Below, one piece after another: positions 36,780-45,457 of a DNA stretch of 64,000 nucleotides. The position numbers and the translations under genes were made by a program. Source of the DNA: Marivita lacus (GTDB lineage: Bacteria; Pseudomonadota; Alphaproteobacteria; Rhodobacterales; Rhodobacteraceae); NCBI RefSeq assembly GCF_014637725.1, contig NZ_BMFC01000008.1, positions 1 to 64,000 of the forward strand, given 5' to 3'. The notes beneath the pieces are model-generated. The model was not told where the DNA came from, searched no databases, and saw only the letters and a program-made list of their open reading frames with translations. Positions within the stretch are counted from its first letter, which is position 1; the number at the start of each line of letters is the position of its first letter.

Positions 36780-37139
36780 ATGGCTCTTTCTCACCGCACA
36801 TTCCTCGCAGCTTTTTTTGCCATTGCACTGGTGTCGCAAGCAGCAGTTGCACATTCGACAAAAGAAGGCACAACTCCGCCCGATGGCGAAGTCCTGTCCA
36901 CATCACCCGAAACCATCGGCATGACCTTCGACATGCCCATGCGCGTCACGATGATCTCGCTCACGGATCAGGACGGCGCAGAACACGGGTTGACGCGGCA
37001 AGACAATATGCAGCCGGTAACGGTGTTCGATGCAAAGCCGCCAGTCCTTGCTGGCGGAAAATACAAGGTTCAGTGGCGCGGGTTGGCTGAGGATGGACAT
37101 CCGATGCAGGGAACGTTTTCTTTTGAAGTGACTGACTAA
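36780..37139 (+). CDS. copC: CopC-family periplasmic copper-binding protein
   Basis: A 119-aa protein with signal peptide ending AVAHS, so the mature N-terminus starts with the His that binds Cu(II) in CopC. The fold motifs SPPDGxxLxxxP are seen as TTPPDGEVLSTSPETIGMTF, and AEDGHPMQGTFSFEV closes the domain with the second His. Met-rich Cu(I) loop residues are few (MPMRVTMISL). It lies six bases from copD, the usual pairing. Confidence 0.9.
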   Translation: MALSHRTFLAAFFAIALVSQAAVAHSTKEGTTPPDGEVLSTSPETIGMTFDMPMRVTMISLTDQDGAEHGLTRQDNMQPVTVFDAKPPVLAGGKYKVQWRGLAEDGHPMQGTFSFEVTD

Positions 37140-37145
37140 GCGGCC

Positions 37146-38024
37146 ATGATGGCAGCGCTGGCATCAGCAGATGCAGTCACTTGGCTGTCCATCTGTATCA
37201 AGGCGATGGTCTATGCGACCACGCTGCTGGCTGCAGGCTTGGTATTGATTTTGCTTTCCGTGCGGACGCTTCCAGAGGATGAAGATCGGCGTCTGAGGCG
37301 TATCGCGGTTCTGATGGCCATCGCTTCGGCCGTTTTTTCGGTTCTACGGCTGCCCATCAGGGCAAGTTTCCTTATGGGTGGTACATGGGCTGGTGCTCTG
37401 GACCCAATGATCTTCGGCATTGTCTTGGAAAGCCCTTTGGGCACCGCCGTCGCACTACGTCTCGTCGGACTGGGCCTGATCCTCGGAATCGTGTCGCGCA
37501 ACCGGTTTGGGCGGAATTCCGCAGCGCTCGGAACGATTTTCGTCGCTGCGTCCTTTGCCATGCGCGGCCATGCCCTGGAAGACCCCCGGTTTCTTCTTGG
37601 GGTGTTGGTGACCGTTCACATGCTAGGGCTGGCCTTCTGGCTCGGAGCGGTCTTGGCGCTTCTGCGTCTTTCTTGGTACTCCAGTCCGCAGGCCACTGGC
37701 GCTTTTGCTGCAGAATTTGGACGCAAGGCGCTGTTGGTCGTGCCCGTATTGGTCTTGGCGGGGGTTGTAACCCTTTTGGTTCTCACTGGGTGGGGTGTTG
37801 CGCTGCTCTCCTCGGCTTACTCCCAGTTCTTCGCCTTCAAACTTGCGCTGGTCGCTGGCATCCTGGGATTTGCGGCATGGAACAAGCTGCGACTGACACC
37901 TGCATTGCATAGCGGCGCGCCCGCAGCGGCAGCACAGATGCGTGTCTCGTTGCAGATTGAGGCTGGACTGATTGCCGCTGTTCTGATGGTCACGGCAGCG
38001 CTCAGCACCGTCAGCGCACCCTAG
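37146..38024 (+). CDS. copD: CopD-family copper-resistance membrane protein
   Basis: A 292-aa inner-membrane protein with about eight helices, starting seven bases after copC. Typical parts are WLSICIKAMVYATTLLAAGL, FLLGVLVTVHMLGLAFWLGA (conserved His in a helix) and YSQFFAFKLALVAGILGFAA. CopD is thought to move copper between periplasm and cytosol together with CopC. A broad supply-versus-detoxification role cannot be decided from sequence. Confidence 0.88.
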   Translation: MMAALASADAVTWLSICIKAMVYATTLLAAGLVLILLSVRTLPEDEDRRLRRIAVLMAIASAVFSVLRLPIRASFLMGGTWAGALDPMIFGIVLESPLGTAVALRLVGLGLILGIVSRNRFGRNSAALGTIFVAASFAMRGHALEDPRFLLGVLVTVHMLGLAFWLGAVLALLRLSWYSSPQATGAFAAEFGRKALLVVPVLVLAGVVTLLVLTGWGVALLSSAYSQFFAFKLALVAGILGFAAWNKLRLTPALHSGAPAAAAQMRVSLQIEAGLIAAVLMVTAALSTVSAP

Positions 38025-38254
38025 CGCGTACCGATGCGAATGCTGTTAATGACTTTCACCTCGGCGATGACCTCCGCCGCGTATCACAAATGCAGGGTCG
38101 CTCCAACTCTACCCTTCAATCCGCTCGCCACCGCGCGCTGTCTGCCGCACGCGATCCACTTTGAAATAAGGGCCATAATGCATAGTCTCATGGCATGTGC
38201 TTTGTGGACACCCACCACCACACCTTCGGAAACCCCGTGAAGAGGAAAGCAATC

Positions 38255-39682
38255 ATGCGCGCATTGTCCCGACGTTCTGTTTTGAAGGGGGCAGTGGCTC
38301 TCGGAGGTTCGGCCTTTGTGGCACCACCTGTTTTTGGCGATCAGAGCTTCCCGGTCTTGCGAGCGTCTCCCGCCTCGGCCCAACTCGCGCCTTTGGGGTA
38401 CCCTGCGACACCCGTCTGGGCCTATTCAACCGACAAGGCCGGCACCGTGCCCGGCCCTGAAATCCGGCTCACCGCCGGAGAGCGTGTCCGCTATCGATTT
38501 GTGAACGACCTGCCGCAACCAACCGCCGTTCACTGGCACGGCATCCGGATTGAAAATGCGATGGATGGTGCCGCCCCTCTGACTCAGGCCGTTGTGCCGC
38601 CTGGCGAGAGCTTTGACTATGATTTCGTCGCCCCTGATCCCGGCACCTATTGGTATCATTCTCACAACAGGAGCTGGGAACAGGTCGCGCGTGGTCTCGC
38701 TGGCCCGCTGATCGTGGAAGATCGAGAGCCTTGGCTTGGTGAAGACGGGGCTGCGACGCGTGAGATGGTGCTCGTTCTTGACGACTGGCTGCTGAATGCC
38801 GATGCGGCCCTTGTCGAAGGAAGATGGGACGATCTGCACGCGGCTTCCCATGGCGGTCGCATGGGCAACAGTGTCACGGTGAACGGTTCAGCCTATCCCG
38901 ATCTCGATATCCGACCCGGCGAACGCGTGCGCTTGCGGATCATCAACGTTGCAACCGACCGGATCATGCCAATTGCACTGCCGGGCATGTCGTCGCGACT
39001 GATTGCACTGGACGGCCACCCAGTGGCCCCTCGCGAAATTGAAACACTCGTTCTTGGCCCGGCGCAGAGGGCGGACGTGGTGATCGACGGGCAGCTGGAC
39101 GGCGAAAAACGCGCCAGCCTGCTGCTGGATCCCGGCAATCGGGAATGGGTGGAAATTGCCGCATTCGTCCATTCCGGAGAGCCCATGACCGCATCAGGAC
39201 CAGACGTGCGACCACTGCCGGCTTGGAACTCGTTGAAGGCACCAGAGCTCTTGGATCCACAACGCGAAACATTGGTGATGGATGGCGGCGCAATGCGTGG
39301 CATGAGTGAGGCCGTTTTCAAAGGCCGAACCATGGACTTCCGGGAACTGGCCTCGAACGGAATGGTCTGGGCCTTCAATGGGGTTGCCCACAAGATGGAC
39401 AGCCCGATGTTCCGCACCGATCTTGGCCGGACGGTGCATCTGGAAATGTCCAACCACTCGATGTTTCCGCATGCCATTCATCTGCATGGTCATCATTTCG
39501 AAGTTCTGACGCGCAGCGGCACATTGAACCGAAGAGGTGATGTTCGTGATACAGTCGTGATCGGAGCTGACGAAACCATCGAGATCGCTTTCGTTGCCGA
39601 CAATCCAGGCGTCTGGATGCTCCATTGCCACATGCTGTCCCACCAGAAATCAGGAATGATGGGCTGGTTCGAAGTCGCCTGA
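38255..39682 (+). CDS. Tat-exported multicopper oxidase
   Basis: A 475-aa periplasmic laccase-like oxidase (CueO/CopA group) that probably oxidises Cu(I) or phenolic substrates. Twin-Arg signal RRSVLKGAVALGGSAFVAPP. Copper ligands are complete: TAVHWHGIRI, GTYWYHSHNR, MFPHAIHLHGHHFEV and MLHCHMLSHQKSGMMGWFEV, covering the type 1 and trinuclear sites. There is no long Met-rich loop. GAGGAAAGC precedes the ATG; the longer open frame has no site. It is 230 bases after copD, so it may have its own promoter. Confidence 0.93.
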   Translation: MRALSRRSVLKGAVALGGSAFVAPPVFGDQSFPVLRASPASAQLAPLGYPATPVWAYSTDKAGTVPGPEIRLTAGERVRYRFVNDLPQPTAVHWHGIRIENAMDGAAPLTQAVVPPGESFDYDFVAPDPGTYWYHSHNRSWEQVARGLAGPLIVEDREPWLGEDGAATREMVLVLDDWLLNADAALVEGRWDDLHAASHGGRMGNSVTVNGSAYPDLDIRPGERVRLRIINVATDRIMPIALPGMSSRLIALDGHPVAPREIETLVLGPAQRADVVIDGQLDGEKRASLLLDPGNREWVEIAAFVHSGEPMTASGPDVRPLPAWNSLKAPELLDPQRETLVMDGGAMRGMSEAVFKGRTMDFRELASNGMVWAFNGVAHKMDSPMFRTDLGRTVHLEMSNHSMFPHAIHLHGHHFEVLTRSGTLNRRGDVRDTVVIGADETIEIAFVADNPGVWMLHCHMLSHQKSGMMGWFEVA

Positions 39683-39881
39683 TATCTTTGCATGCATAAA
39701 GGACTTTGAACGCTCCAAGACCTGGCTGATCCCGCTCTCGCTTGTTCGACATTGGCTGTTCCGCTCGGAACCTCACGGCGTTTTTTTCACCCAAGACAAG
39801 ATGATGGCGTATATTCCAAATTTGTTTCAGACAGATTCTGCCGTCTGTGCCGGGCCTTCTACCGAGATGCCGGATGGCTCT

Positions 39882-41201
39882 TTAGAGCTGTGACGCCCAT
39901 CGGGGGTGTTCGTCATCCACGACGAAAGCGTGCGCATGATGCCGCTCGCCCTTGAGATGCGGGTGATCGAGCGGCAGGTTTTCGTGGGTGTGCTCGAGAA
40001 CCTCCGGGTCTTCTTTTGGCCAAAGTCGCAGGGCCGTCAGCGCCCCGAAGCAAGCCAGCGCCGCCAGCACACCGAGGGCCATCACAGGGCCAAACCGGGT
40101 CATCAGCCAGCCCGAGAGCGGATAGGTCGCAAGCCAGCAGGCATGGGAGAGCGCGAACTGGGCGGCAAACAGCGCAGGTCGGTCCTCGACATGGGCAGAG
40201 CGGCGCAGGAGGCGACCAGACGGTGTCAGCACTGCTGAATAGCCCAAACCCACCAGAAGCCATGCGCCCAGAAGGAACAACCAGTCCAGACCGAGCATGG
40301 CAATCTCTGCGGCCAGCGCCAACAGAACAATCACCATGAGCGCCGCACCTGCAACCATGACCGGTCGATCGGCCATGCGGTCAAGCACTTTCGGCAGCAC
40401 CAGCGCCGCCAGCATCGAGCCTGCGCCGAAGGCGAACATGGTCCAGGCAAGTGCGGCCTCATTCAGTCCCAGCGTGCCACGCACCAGCACAACCGAGTTG
40501 ACCAGCACCATCGCACCGGCCGCCGCGGCGGCAAGGTTCAGTGCCAGAAGCCCGCGCAGGCGCGGCGTGGCGAGATAAATGCGGATGCCCCGCGTGGTCC
40601 GGTCATATATGCCGCGTGGTGCGGAGGCCTTGGGGCTTGGCAGCAACACGGACACGACCAGAAGCGCTGAGGCCGCGAAGCCCACAACTGTCCCGAGAAA
40701 CAGAGACTGGTAGCTCATCACCGCCAGAAACAGCGCGGCAAGGGTCGGGCTGACGATATTCTCCAGATCATAGGCCAGTCGTGACAGAGAGAGTGCGCGG
40801 GTATAGCGGGCCTCCTCGGGCAGGATATCCGGAATGGTTGCCTGAAAGGTCGGCGTGAAGGCGGCCGAGGCTGATTGGAGCAAGAAGATCAGCACATAGA
40901 CCTGCCATATCTCGGTGACAAACGGCAGGCAGAGCGCTGCCCCCGCCCGAACGACATCCAGCCCCACCAGAAATGCGCGTCGGTTCACGCGCAGAGCGAA
41001 GGCGCCGGCGATCGGCGCGATGCCGACATAGGCAACCATCTTGATGGTGAAGACAGTGCCAAGCACCATCCCCGCATCGTCACCCGCCAGATCATAAGCC
41101 AGAAGCCCGAGCGCAACGGTTGCAAGCCCCGTGCCCAGCAGGGCCACGACCTGTGCGAGGAACAGGTGGCGATAGGTACGGTCGGCGAGAATGCTAAGCA
41201 T
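39882..41201 (-). CDS. MFS exporter with His-rich C-terminus (NrsD/NreB-like)
   Basis: A 439-aa major facilitator with about twelve helices, starting MLSILADRTYRHLFLAQVVA. The last 45 residues are cytosolic and His-rich (EHTHENLPLDHPHLKGERHH), as in nickel exporters NreB/NrsD, where the tail binds Ni(II). It starts nine bases after the metal-responsive repressor gene on the same strand, an operon. The long upstream open frame is antisense to the repressor region and not coding. Nickel or cobalt export is my best inference. Confidence 0.8.
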   Translation of the reverse strand: MLSILADRTYRHLFLAQVVALLGTGLATVALGLLAYDLAGDDAGMVLGTVFTIKMVAYVGIAPIAGAFALRVNRRAFLVGLDVVRAGAALCLPFVTEIWQVYVLIFLLQSASAAFTPTFQATIPDILPEEARYTRALSLSRLAYDLENIVSPTLAALFLAVMSYQSLFLGTVVGFAASALLVVSVLLPSPKASAPRGIYDRTTRGIRIYLATPRLRGLLALNLAAAAAGAMVLVNSVVLVRGTLGLNEAALAWTMFAFGAGSMLAALVLPKVLDRMADRPVMVAGAALMVIVLLALAAEIAMLGLDWLFLLGAWLLVGLGYSAVLTPSGRLLRRSAHVEDRPALFAAQFALSHACWLATYPLSGWLMTRFGPVMALGVLAALACFGALTALRLWPKEDPEVLEHTHENLPLDHPHLKGERHHAHAFVVDDEHPRWASQL

Positions 41202-41209
41202 GTCAGACC

Positions 41210-41470
41210 CTATAGGTAACGGGCGATGCTCTTGAGGTCGGACCGATCCTCGGGCACATGTTCTGTATCGAGACAGTGATCCATGTGGTCGTGAATCAGG
41301 GCGCGCTTGGCGTTGACCACGGCCTTTTCGACCGCATAGAGTTGCTGCGCGATCTGCAGGCAGGGCTTGCCGTCCTCGATCATGGCGATGACAGAGCGCA
41401 GGTGCCCGTCGGCCCGTTTCAGCCGAGCAACCAAAGCCGGATGGCTTGCGTGGATATGCGGTTTTGTCAT
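41210..41470 (-). CDS. CsoR/RcnR-family metal-sensing repressor with InrS-type ligand set
   Basis: An 86-aa all-helical DUF156 repressor. The family core KRADGHLRSVIAMIEDGKPC and LYAVEKAVVNAKRALIHDHM is clear. The metal fingerprint is H5-C37-H62-C66 with spacings 32, 25 and 4. This equals the His-Cys-His-Cys pattern of the nickel sensor InrS and differs from RcnR, which has His at the last position. It should repress its own operon with the MFS exporter and perhaps the divergent HupE operon. The ATG at 41470 starts MTKPHIHASH; the longer open frame overlaps the divergent gene. Confidence 0.88.
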   Translation of the reverse strand: MTKPHIHASHPALVARLKRADGHLRSVIAMIEDGKPCLQIAQQLYAVEKAVVNAKRALIHDHMDHCLDTEHVPEDRSDLKSIARYL

Positions 41471-41480
41471 AGAACAACGG

Positions 41481-41499
41481 TATCCTCCCCTGGGGGATA
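41481..41499. promoter_or_regulatory. candidate operator for the CsoR/InrS-type repressor
   Basis: TATCCTCCCCTGGGGGATA is a near-perfect inverted repeat with a C/G-tract centre, the type of A-form-like site bound by CsoR, RcnR and InrS. It lies 10 bases before the repressor ATG and 45 bases before the divergent gene, able to control both. Confidence 0.6.
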
Positions 41500-41544
41500 A
41501 AGCAAGACGACCTCGCTTTGGATCGCAGGAACGGGCAGGCAAGA

Positions 41545-41901
41545 ATGATGAAAGCCTTGGCGACATTTGGACGGCAGGCGTTTGCGACCCTGCTCTGCCT
41601 GTCGCTGATCGTCTGGTCGGTTCTGCCAGCCGCGACCCATGCTCCAGCAGTCCTGGAGACGATCGAGGATCATCTCGAGGTGATCGTCGTGCATGGCCAT
41701 TCGCATGGTTTTGCAGAGGATCTGGCATGGGTGTTGCACGGCCACAGCCACGACTCGGCCGATCACGATCACAATCAGCCTTTCCTCGCCACTGACTCTG
41801 GTTCGGATGCCGCGACCATCGAGCGGTCTTCGTGGCGGTTGTGGGTGTCGCTCGGCGGTCCCGCCCAGAGCTTCAGGATCGACCGACCTCCACGTGCGTG
41901 A
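41545..41901 (+). CDS. His-rich membrane or periplasmic small protein
   Basis: A 118-aa protein with one N-terminal hydrophobic helix (FATLLCLSLIVWSVLPAAT) and a His-rich mature part (VVHGHSHGFAEDLAWVLHGH, HDSADHDHNQ). It reads like a metal-buffering or metal-delivery protein. The ATG at 41545 follows GGCAGGCAAGA; the next codon is also ATG. It heads the divergent HupE operon, 60 bases before hupE-like. No family name known to me. Confidence 0.6.
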   Translation: MMKALATFGRQAFATLLCLSLIVWSVLPAATHAPAVLETIEDHLEVIVVHGHSHGFAEDLAWVLHGHSHDSADHDHNQPFLATDSGSDAATIERSSWRLWVSLGGPAQSFRIDRPPRA

Positions 41902-41962
41902 CCGGTGCCACACCCCTGAGTGGCCTCACCGATCTTCCAATTGCACATAACGGAGACCATCC

Positions 41963-42691
41963 ATGACCTCGATCTCACGGGGCTTGAACGCGCTGGCATC
42001 ACGCCGCGCGACGGCCCTGACACTCACGGTGCTTGCCCTTTATGCCTCAAGCGTGGCGCAAGCGCTGGCCCACAACGTTACCCCGGGTGACGCGGGCTAC
42101 ATTCAGGAAATATGGGGAGTGCATATCATTCCCTTCATTTATCTCGGCGCCAAGCACATGGTGACGGGCTACGACCACATCCTGTTCCTCTTTGGCGTCG
42201 TCTTCTTCCTTTACCGGATGAAGGATGTGGCCGTTTATGTCAGCATCTTCGCCATCGGACATTCGGTCACGATGCTGCTGGGCGTCTGGTATGGCTGGGG
42301 CATCAACGCCTATATCATTGACGCGATCATCGGCCTGTCGGTGGTTTACAAGGCGCTGGACAACCTTGGGGCCTATCAGAAATGGTTCGGGTTTCAGCCT
42401 GATACCAAGGCTGCGACGCTGATCTTCGGACTGTTCCATGGCACGGGTCTGGCCACCAAGATTCTCGAATACCAGATCGCCGAAGACGGGTTGCTTGCCA
42501 ACTTGCTGGCTTTCAACGTCGGTGTCGAGATCGGCCAGCTTCTCGCCCTTTCGGTCATCCTGATCGTGATGGGCTATTGGCGGCGCAGCCCCAACTTCAT
42601 GCGGCAGGCCACCGTCGCCAACATCATCATGATCGTCCTCGGCGTTATCCTGACTGGACAGCAAATCGCCGGTTACATCGCCTCGACATGA
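41963..42691 (+). CDS. HupE/UreJ-family membrane protein
   Basis: A 242-aa membrane protein of the HupE/UreJ family associated with nickel or cobalt transport. After a signal-like start (ALTLTVLALYASSVAQALAH) come six or so helices, with the family motifs GAKHMVTGYDHILFLFGVVF (the HxxxGxDH-type nickel motif), FAIGHSVTMLLGVW and FGLFHGTGLATKILEY. These His/Asp residues are the expected metal path. It follows the His-rich gene and precedes the anchor protein gene by 18 bases, forming an operon. Confidence 0.87.
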   Translation: MTSISRGLNALASRRATALTLTVLALYASSVAQALAHNVTPGDAGYIQEIWGVHIIPFIYLGAKHMVTGYDHILFLFGVVFFLYRMKDVAVYVSIFAIGHSVTMLLGVWYGWGINAYIIDAIIGLSVVYKALDNLGAYQKWFGFQPDTKAATLIFGLFHGTGLATKILEYQIAEDGLLANLLAFNVGVEIGQLLALSVILIVMGYWRRSPNFMRQATVANIIMIVLGVILTGQQIAGYIAST

Positions 42692-42709
42692 CATCTCGGA
42701 GAAAAACAA

Positions 42710-43321
42710 ATGCATAATGCCCCCGACCCCCGCCTCGAAGACCTGCCCAGCAAGGCGCAACTCTTCCGCTCCTCCATCCTTGCGGCCATTGGCGCCGCGG
42801 TGATCCTCGTCACTGCCTACCTGCCCGCCGAACACGCGATCGACCCGACGGGCGTGGGTCGCGTTCTGGGCTTGACCGAGATGGGCGAGATCAAGCGCGA
42901 ACTGGCCGAAGAAGCCGCACACGATGCCGAGATCCACGCAGAGGGATCGTCGAGCGTCATCGACGATATCTTTGGCCTCTTCGTCGGCATGGCCAACGCG
43001 CAAGGCGTCTGGACCGATACCGTGACATTCACTCTGGCCCCCGACGCCTCGGCCGAGATCAAGCTGGTGATGGCTGAGGGGGATGTCGCGGAATACATGT
43101 GGGTCGCGTCAGGCGGCCGGATCAACTTTGACCTGCACGCCCATGGTGACGGCCAGTCAATCGACTGCGACCGGGGCCGCGGGGCAACCGACGGAGAGGG
43201 CCTGATCGAGGCGCCTTTCGCGGGTGAACACGGCTGGTTCTGGCGCAACCGCGACGGCACGGACATCACCGTGACTTTGCAAGTGCGGGGCAGTTACAGC
43301 GACCTGAAGCAAACCAACTGA
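42710..43321 (+). CDS. membrane-anchored periplasmic protein of HupE operon
   Basis: A 203-aa protein with an N-terminal transmembrane anchor at about residues 24-42 (SILAAIGAAVILVTAYLPAE) and a periplasmic domain. The domain contains VAEYMWVASGGRINFDLHAH and FAGEHGWFWRNRDGTDITVT, which include His and Trp residues. Such transmembrane-anchor proteins accompany HupE-type transporters in roseobacters. Biochemical role unknown. A hairpin terminator follows eight bases after the stop. Confidence 0.7.
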   Translation: MHNAPDPRLEDLPSKAQLFRSSILAAIGAAVILVTAYLPAEHAIDPTGVGRVLGLTEMGEIKRELAEEAAHDAEIHAEGSSSVIDDIFGLFVGMANAQGVWTDTVTFTLAPDASAEIKLVMAEGDVAEYMWVASGGRINFDLHAHGDGQSIDCDRGRGATDGEGLIEAPFAGEHGWFWRNRDGTDITVTLQVRGSYSDLKQTN

Positions 43322-43328
43322 CAACACA

Positions 43329-43367
43329 GCAGCCATTCGTGCCTTGTGCGGCGAATGGTTGCTTTCC
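43329..43367 (+). terminator. Rho-independent terminator of HupE operon
   Basis: GCAGCCATTCG (43329-43339) pairs with CGAATGGTTGC (43352-43362), one G-T pair, followed by TTTCC. Position right after the last gene of the operon fits. Confidence 0.7.
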
Positions 43368-43808
43368 TGAACGTTTTTCGATGCACCTTGCGGCGTGACG
43401 GTTGCTGCCACGAGACGCCGGCTCGCCTTGCAAACTTTCAGGAACTCAGACCGTTTTCTGCCAGTTCGTGATGTTATTTTCGCTGGCGCAGAGCCCCGGG
43501 CGATGAGGGGAAGGTTGAGCTTCATCCCAGGTGGATCAGTGCGGCAAGTATGTCTGATCGGTGGACCAGCCCCAAAACGTTACCCCTGCGGCACACCTTT
43601 TTGTTTTTGTTGTAATAATCTACGAGGCGGTGGGACTTTTTTCTTTCACCATGTTTATTGGATTTTTTCGGATTTGGGTCCCACTTTTCCGGAGGGGATT
43701 GAGGCCGGAAAGCACCGCTTGCTTCGGTGACGCATCGCCCCGGTGCCTGAACATGCCAGCGGCGATCCTTACCTATGGTCTCTATAAAATGGATCAATCT
43801 GAAAGAGT
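43368..43808. other. AT-rich gap without a recognisable gene
   Basis: About 440 bases. The centre (43595-43680) is unusually T-rich for this genome and contains GTGGGAC (43630-43636) mirrored by GTCCCAC (43678-43684). No coding sequence or IS end could be assigned. Confidence 0.4.
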
Positions 43809-44120
43809 GTGACTGACCCGCGCCTCACCTGCCCGATCTGCATGCACGTGAGGCCGGATTGATCCCCTCCCCTCGGCATGTGTCCACGTGGGATGACCTG
43901 ACCGGCCCGGAACAGATGACGATGTTGGCCGAAGTGAGCGCTGCATTGGGTCGTGGCACGGCTGGTTTCGTTGCCTCATCCGATCACGGCCATTTCCGCC
44001 TGCGGGAAGCCTGTGGCGCACGTCTGACAACTGGCGGTCGAGATCCGCTCTTGCCGCTGCTCGCCGAGCGGCTGGAAAAGCCCGGTCGCCTTCGAACGGA
44101 AAGTGGCTTAAACGAGCACT
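43809..44120 (+). pseudogene. HIT/helicase-type protein remnant
   Basis: A GTG frame reads TDPRLTCPICMHVRPD then stops. The next frame continues IPSPRHVSTWDDLTGPEQMT and, further on, LTTGGRDPLLPLLAERLEK. CPxC plus a RHVxxWxDL stretch is HIT-like, and GRDPLLPxLxxxL is the start of the helicase/phospholipase-D part of related long proteins. Frameshifts and missing parts make this a scrap. The identification is tentative. Confidence 0.35.
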
Positions 44121-44312
44121 TGGGGCGGCACAATTACGCGACAGGTCCATCAGTGAGTGTGTTCGAAATCGTGCCGTATTTGCGGAGGTTGCGGTGCAGC
44201 AGGTCAAGTCGTTGGTCGGTTTCATCGGTGTTCAGAACGATCCTCGCCGCCTTGGCACTGGCCTCTGATCCATGGCTGTCGATGCGACGGGCGGTGACAT
44301 GGTATTCCAGCA

Positions 44313-45224
44313 TCACTCCCATTCCATTTCTTCATAGGCCGCCTGTGCGTTGCGGCCTGCAAGGCTGTCGAACTGTTCCAGATAGCTCCAGGCCGATTGG
44401 TCAATCGCGGGGGCATCCATGATGTCTCCACCCTCGTCGATCAGCGCGCCGATCTGCGTGCGCAGGTTGACAAGGTAGTCGTGTGTGTCGCGCGTGGCTG
44501 TGGCCAGATCGGTGGCGCGGCCGTGGCCCGGCACGATATGTGTGGGCTCAAAGGCAGCCATTTCCGAGAACACCGCGATCCAGCTTTTGACATTGCGCGC
44601 GGGGCCGTTGCCCAGAATGCGGTCGACATAGACGATATCGCCGGTGAACATTACATCGCGCTCCTCCAGCCAGACAAAGCTGTCGCCGGGCGTGTGGGCC
44701 GGGCCGCGGTGCATGATCTCGAAACTGAAGCCCCCGAAGTCGAGCGTATGATCCGTTGCAAAGGTCACGTGTGCATAAGCGGGTTCGGTTCCGTCCAGCC
44801 CACCGCCCAGAAACTGCGCAAGCGCGCTCATGTGCTGGGATGCGCGGTCCCTGTGATCCGTCACGGCAGCCTCGCTTGCGATCACCACAGCGCCCTGCGC
44901 CTGCCAGTAGCCGTTACCGAGCCAGCGATGATCCTGCCCACCGGTATTGATCACATAGACCACCGGCTGATCGGTGACCGTGCGCACCGCGTCATGCAGC
45001 ATCTCGGCGCCCTTGTACGATCCGCCCGGGTCCATCAGCACCGCGCCCTCGGGCGTGACGACCAGACCGAACGTGGCGTTGTTGGCCAGATTGGCCTCGC
45101 TGCGTTGCTCGGTCTCGCCAACGATGGCCCAGACATTGTCTGTCACCGGCTGAACCTCCAGCATTTGCGCCTGCGCAAGCACTGGCACCACCATCAACAC
45201 CGCTGCAATACCCGCGCGGATCAT
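44313..45224 (-). CDS. MBL-fold metallo-hydrolase-like periplasmic protein
   Basis: A 303-aa exported protein with signal peptide (IAAVLMVVPVLAQAQ) and metallo-beta-lactamase fold. The usual HxHxDH is replaced by NTGGQDHRWLGNGYW, a subfamily feature that keeps Asp-His; later metal loops remain as HRGPAHTPGDSFV, MFTGDIVYVDRI and IVPGHGRATDL. So metal binding may be partial or altered. SoxH/quinoprotein-relay-type proteins are relatives. Its start overlaps the thioredoxin gene end (ATG at 45224 or 45236), placing it last in the ArsR operon. Confidence 0.78.
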   Translation of the reverse strand: MIRAGIAAVLMVVPVLAQAQMLEVQPVTDNVWAIVGETEQRSEANLANNATFGLVVTPEGAVLMDPGGSYKGAEMLHDAVRTVTDQPVVYVINTGGQDHRWLGNGYWQAQGAVVIASEAAVTDHRDRASQHMSALAQFLGGGLDGTEPAYAHVTFATDHTLDFGGFSFEIMHRGPAHTPGDSFVWLEERDVMFTGDIVYVDRILGNGPARNVKSWIAVFSEMAAFEPTHIVPGHGRATDLATATRDTHDYLVNLRTQIGALIDEGGDIMDAPAIDQSAWSYLEQFDSLAGRNAQAAYEEMEWE

Positions 45225-45457
45225 GTGGTGATCCAAGCCTCAAGCTTTGCCGCATCAGGCAAGCCACCCGTGTGCACCAGCTTGCCGTCCACCGAGATGC
45301 CCGGCGTCGACATGACACCCGCCATGGCAATGGATTTTGCGTCGGTGATCTTTTCAACGGTTACCTCGACACCCAGCCTGGTTGCGGCGTCCTTGACCAT
45401 TTGTTCGGTGGTGGCGCAGCGCGCACAGCCGGGGCCGTAGACCTTGACGTTTTTCAT
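45221..45457 (-). CDS. small thioredoxin-fold redox protein
   Basis: A 78-aa single-domain protein of the redox-active disulfide protein 2 type. KVYGPGCARCATTEQMV holds the CxxC active site; the cis-Pro loop is MSTPGISVDGKLVHTG. It is cytosolic, since there is no signal. Such proteins commonly sit next to ArsP/DUF318 permeases and ArsR repressors. It overlaps the methyltransferase stop by four bases (ATGA), which indicates translational coupling. Confidence 0.88.
   Translation of the reverse strand: MKNVKVYGPGCARCATTEQMVKDAATRLGVEVTVEKITDAKSIAMAGVMSTPGISVDGKLVHTGGLPDAAKLEAWITT

Noticed and set aside
43595-43684. T-rich stretch with GTGGGAC/GTCCCAC arms as an IS end or replication origin
   Set aside because: No transposase, iterons or replication gene nearby; arms are short.
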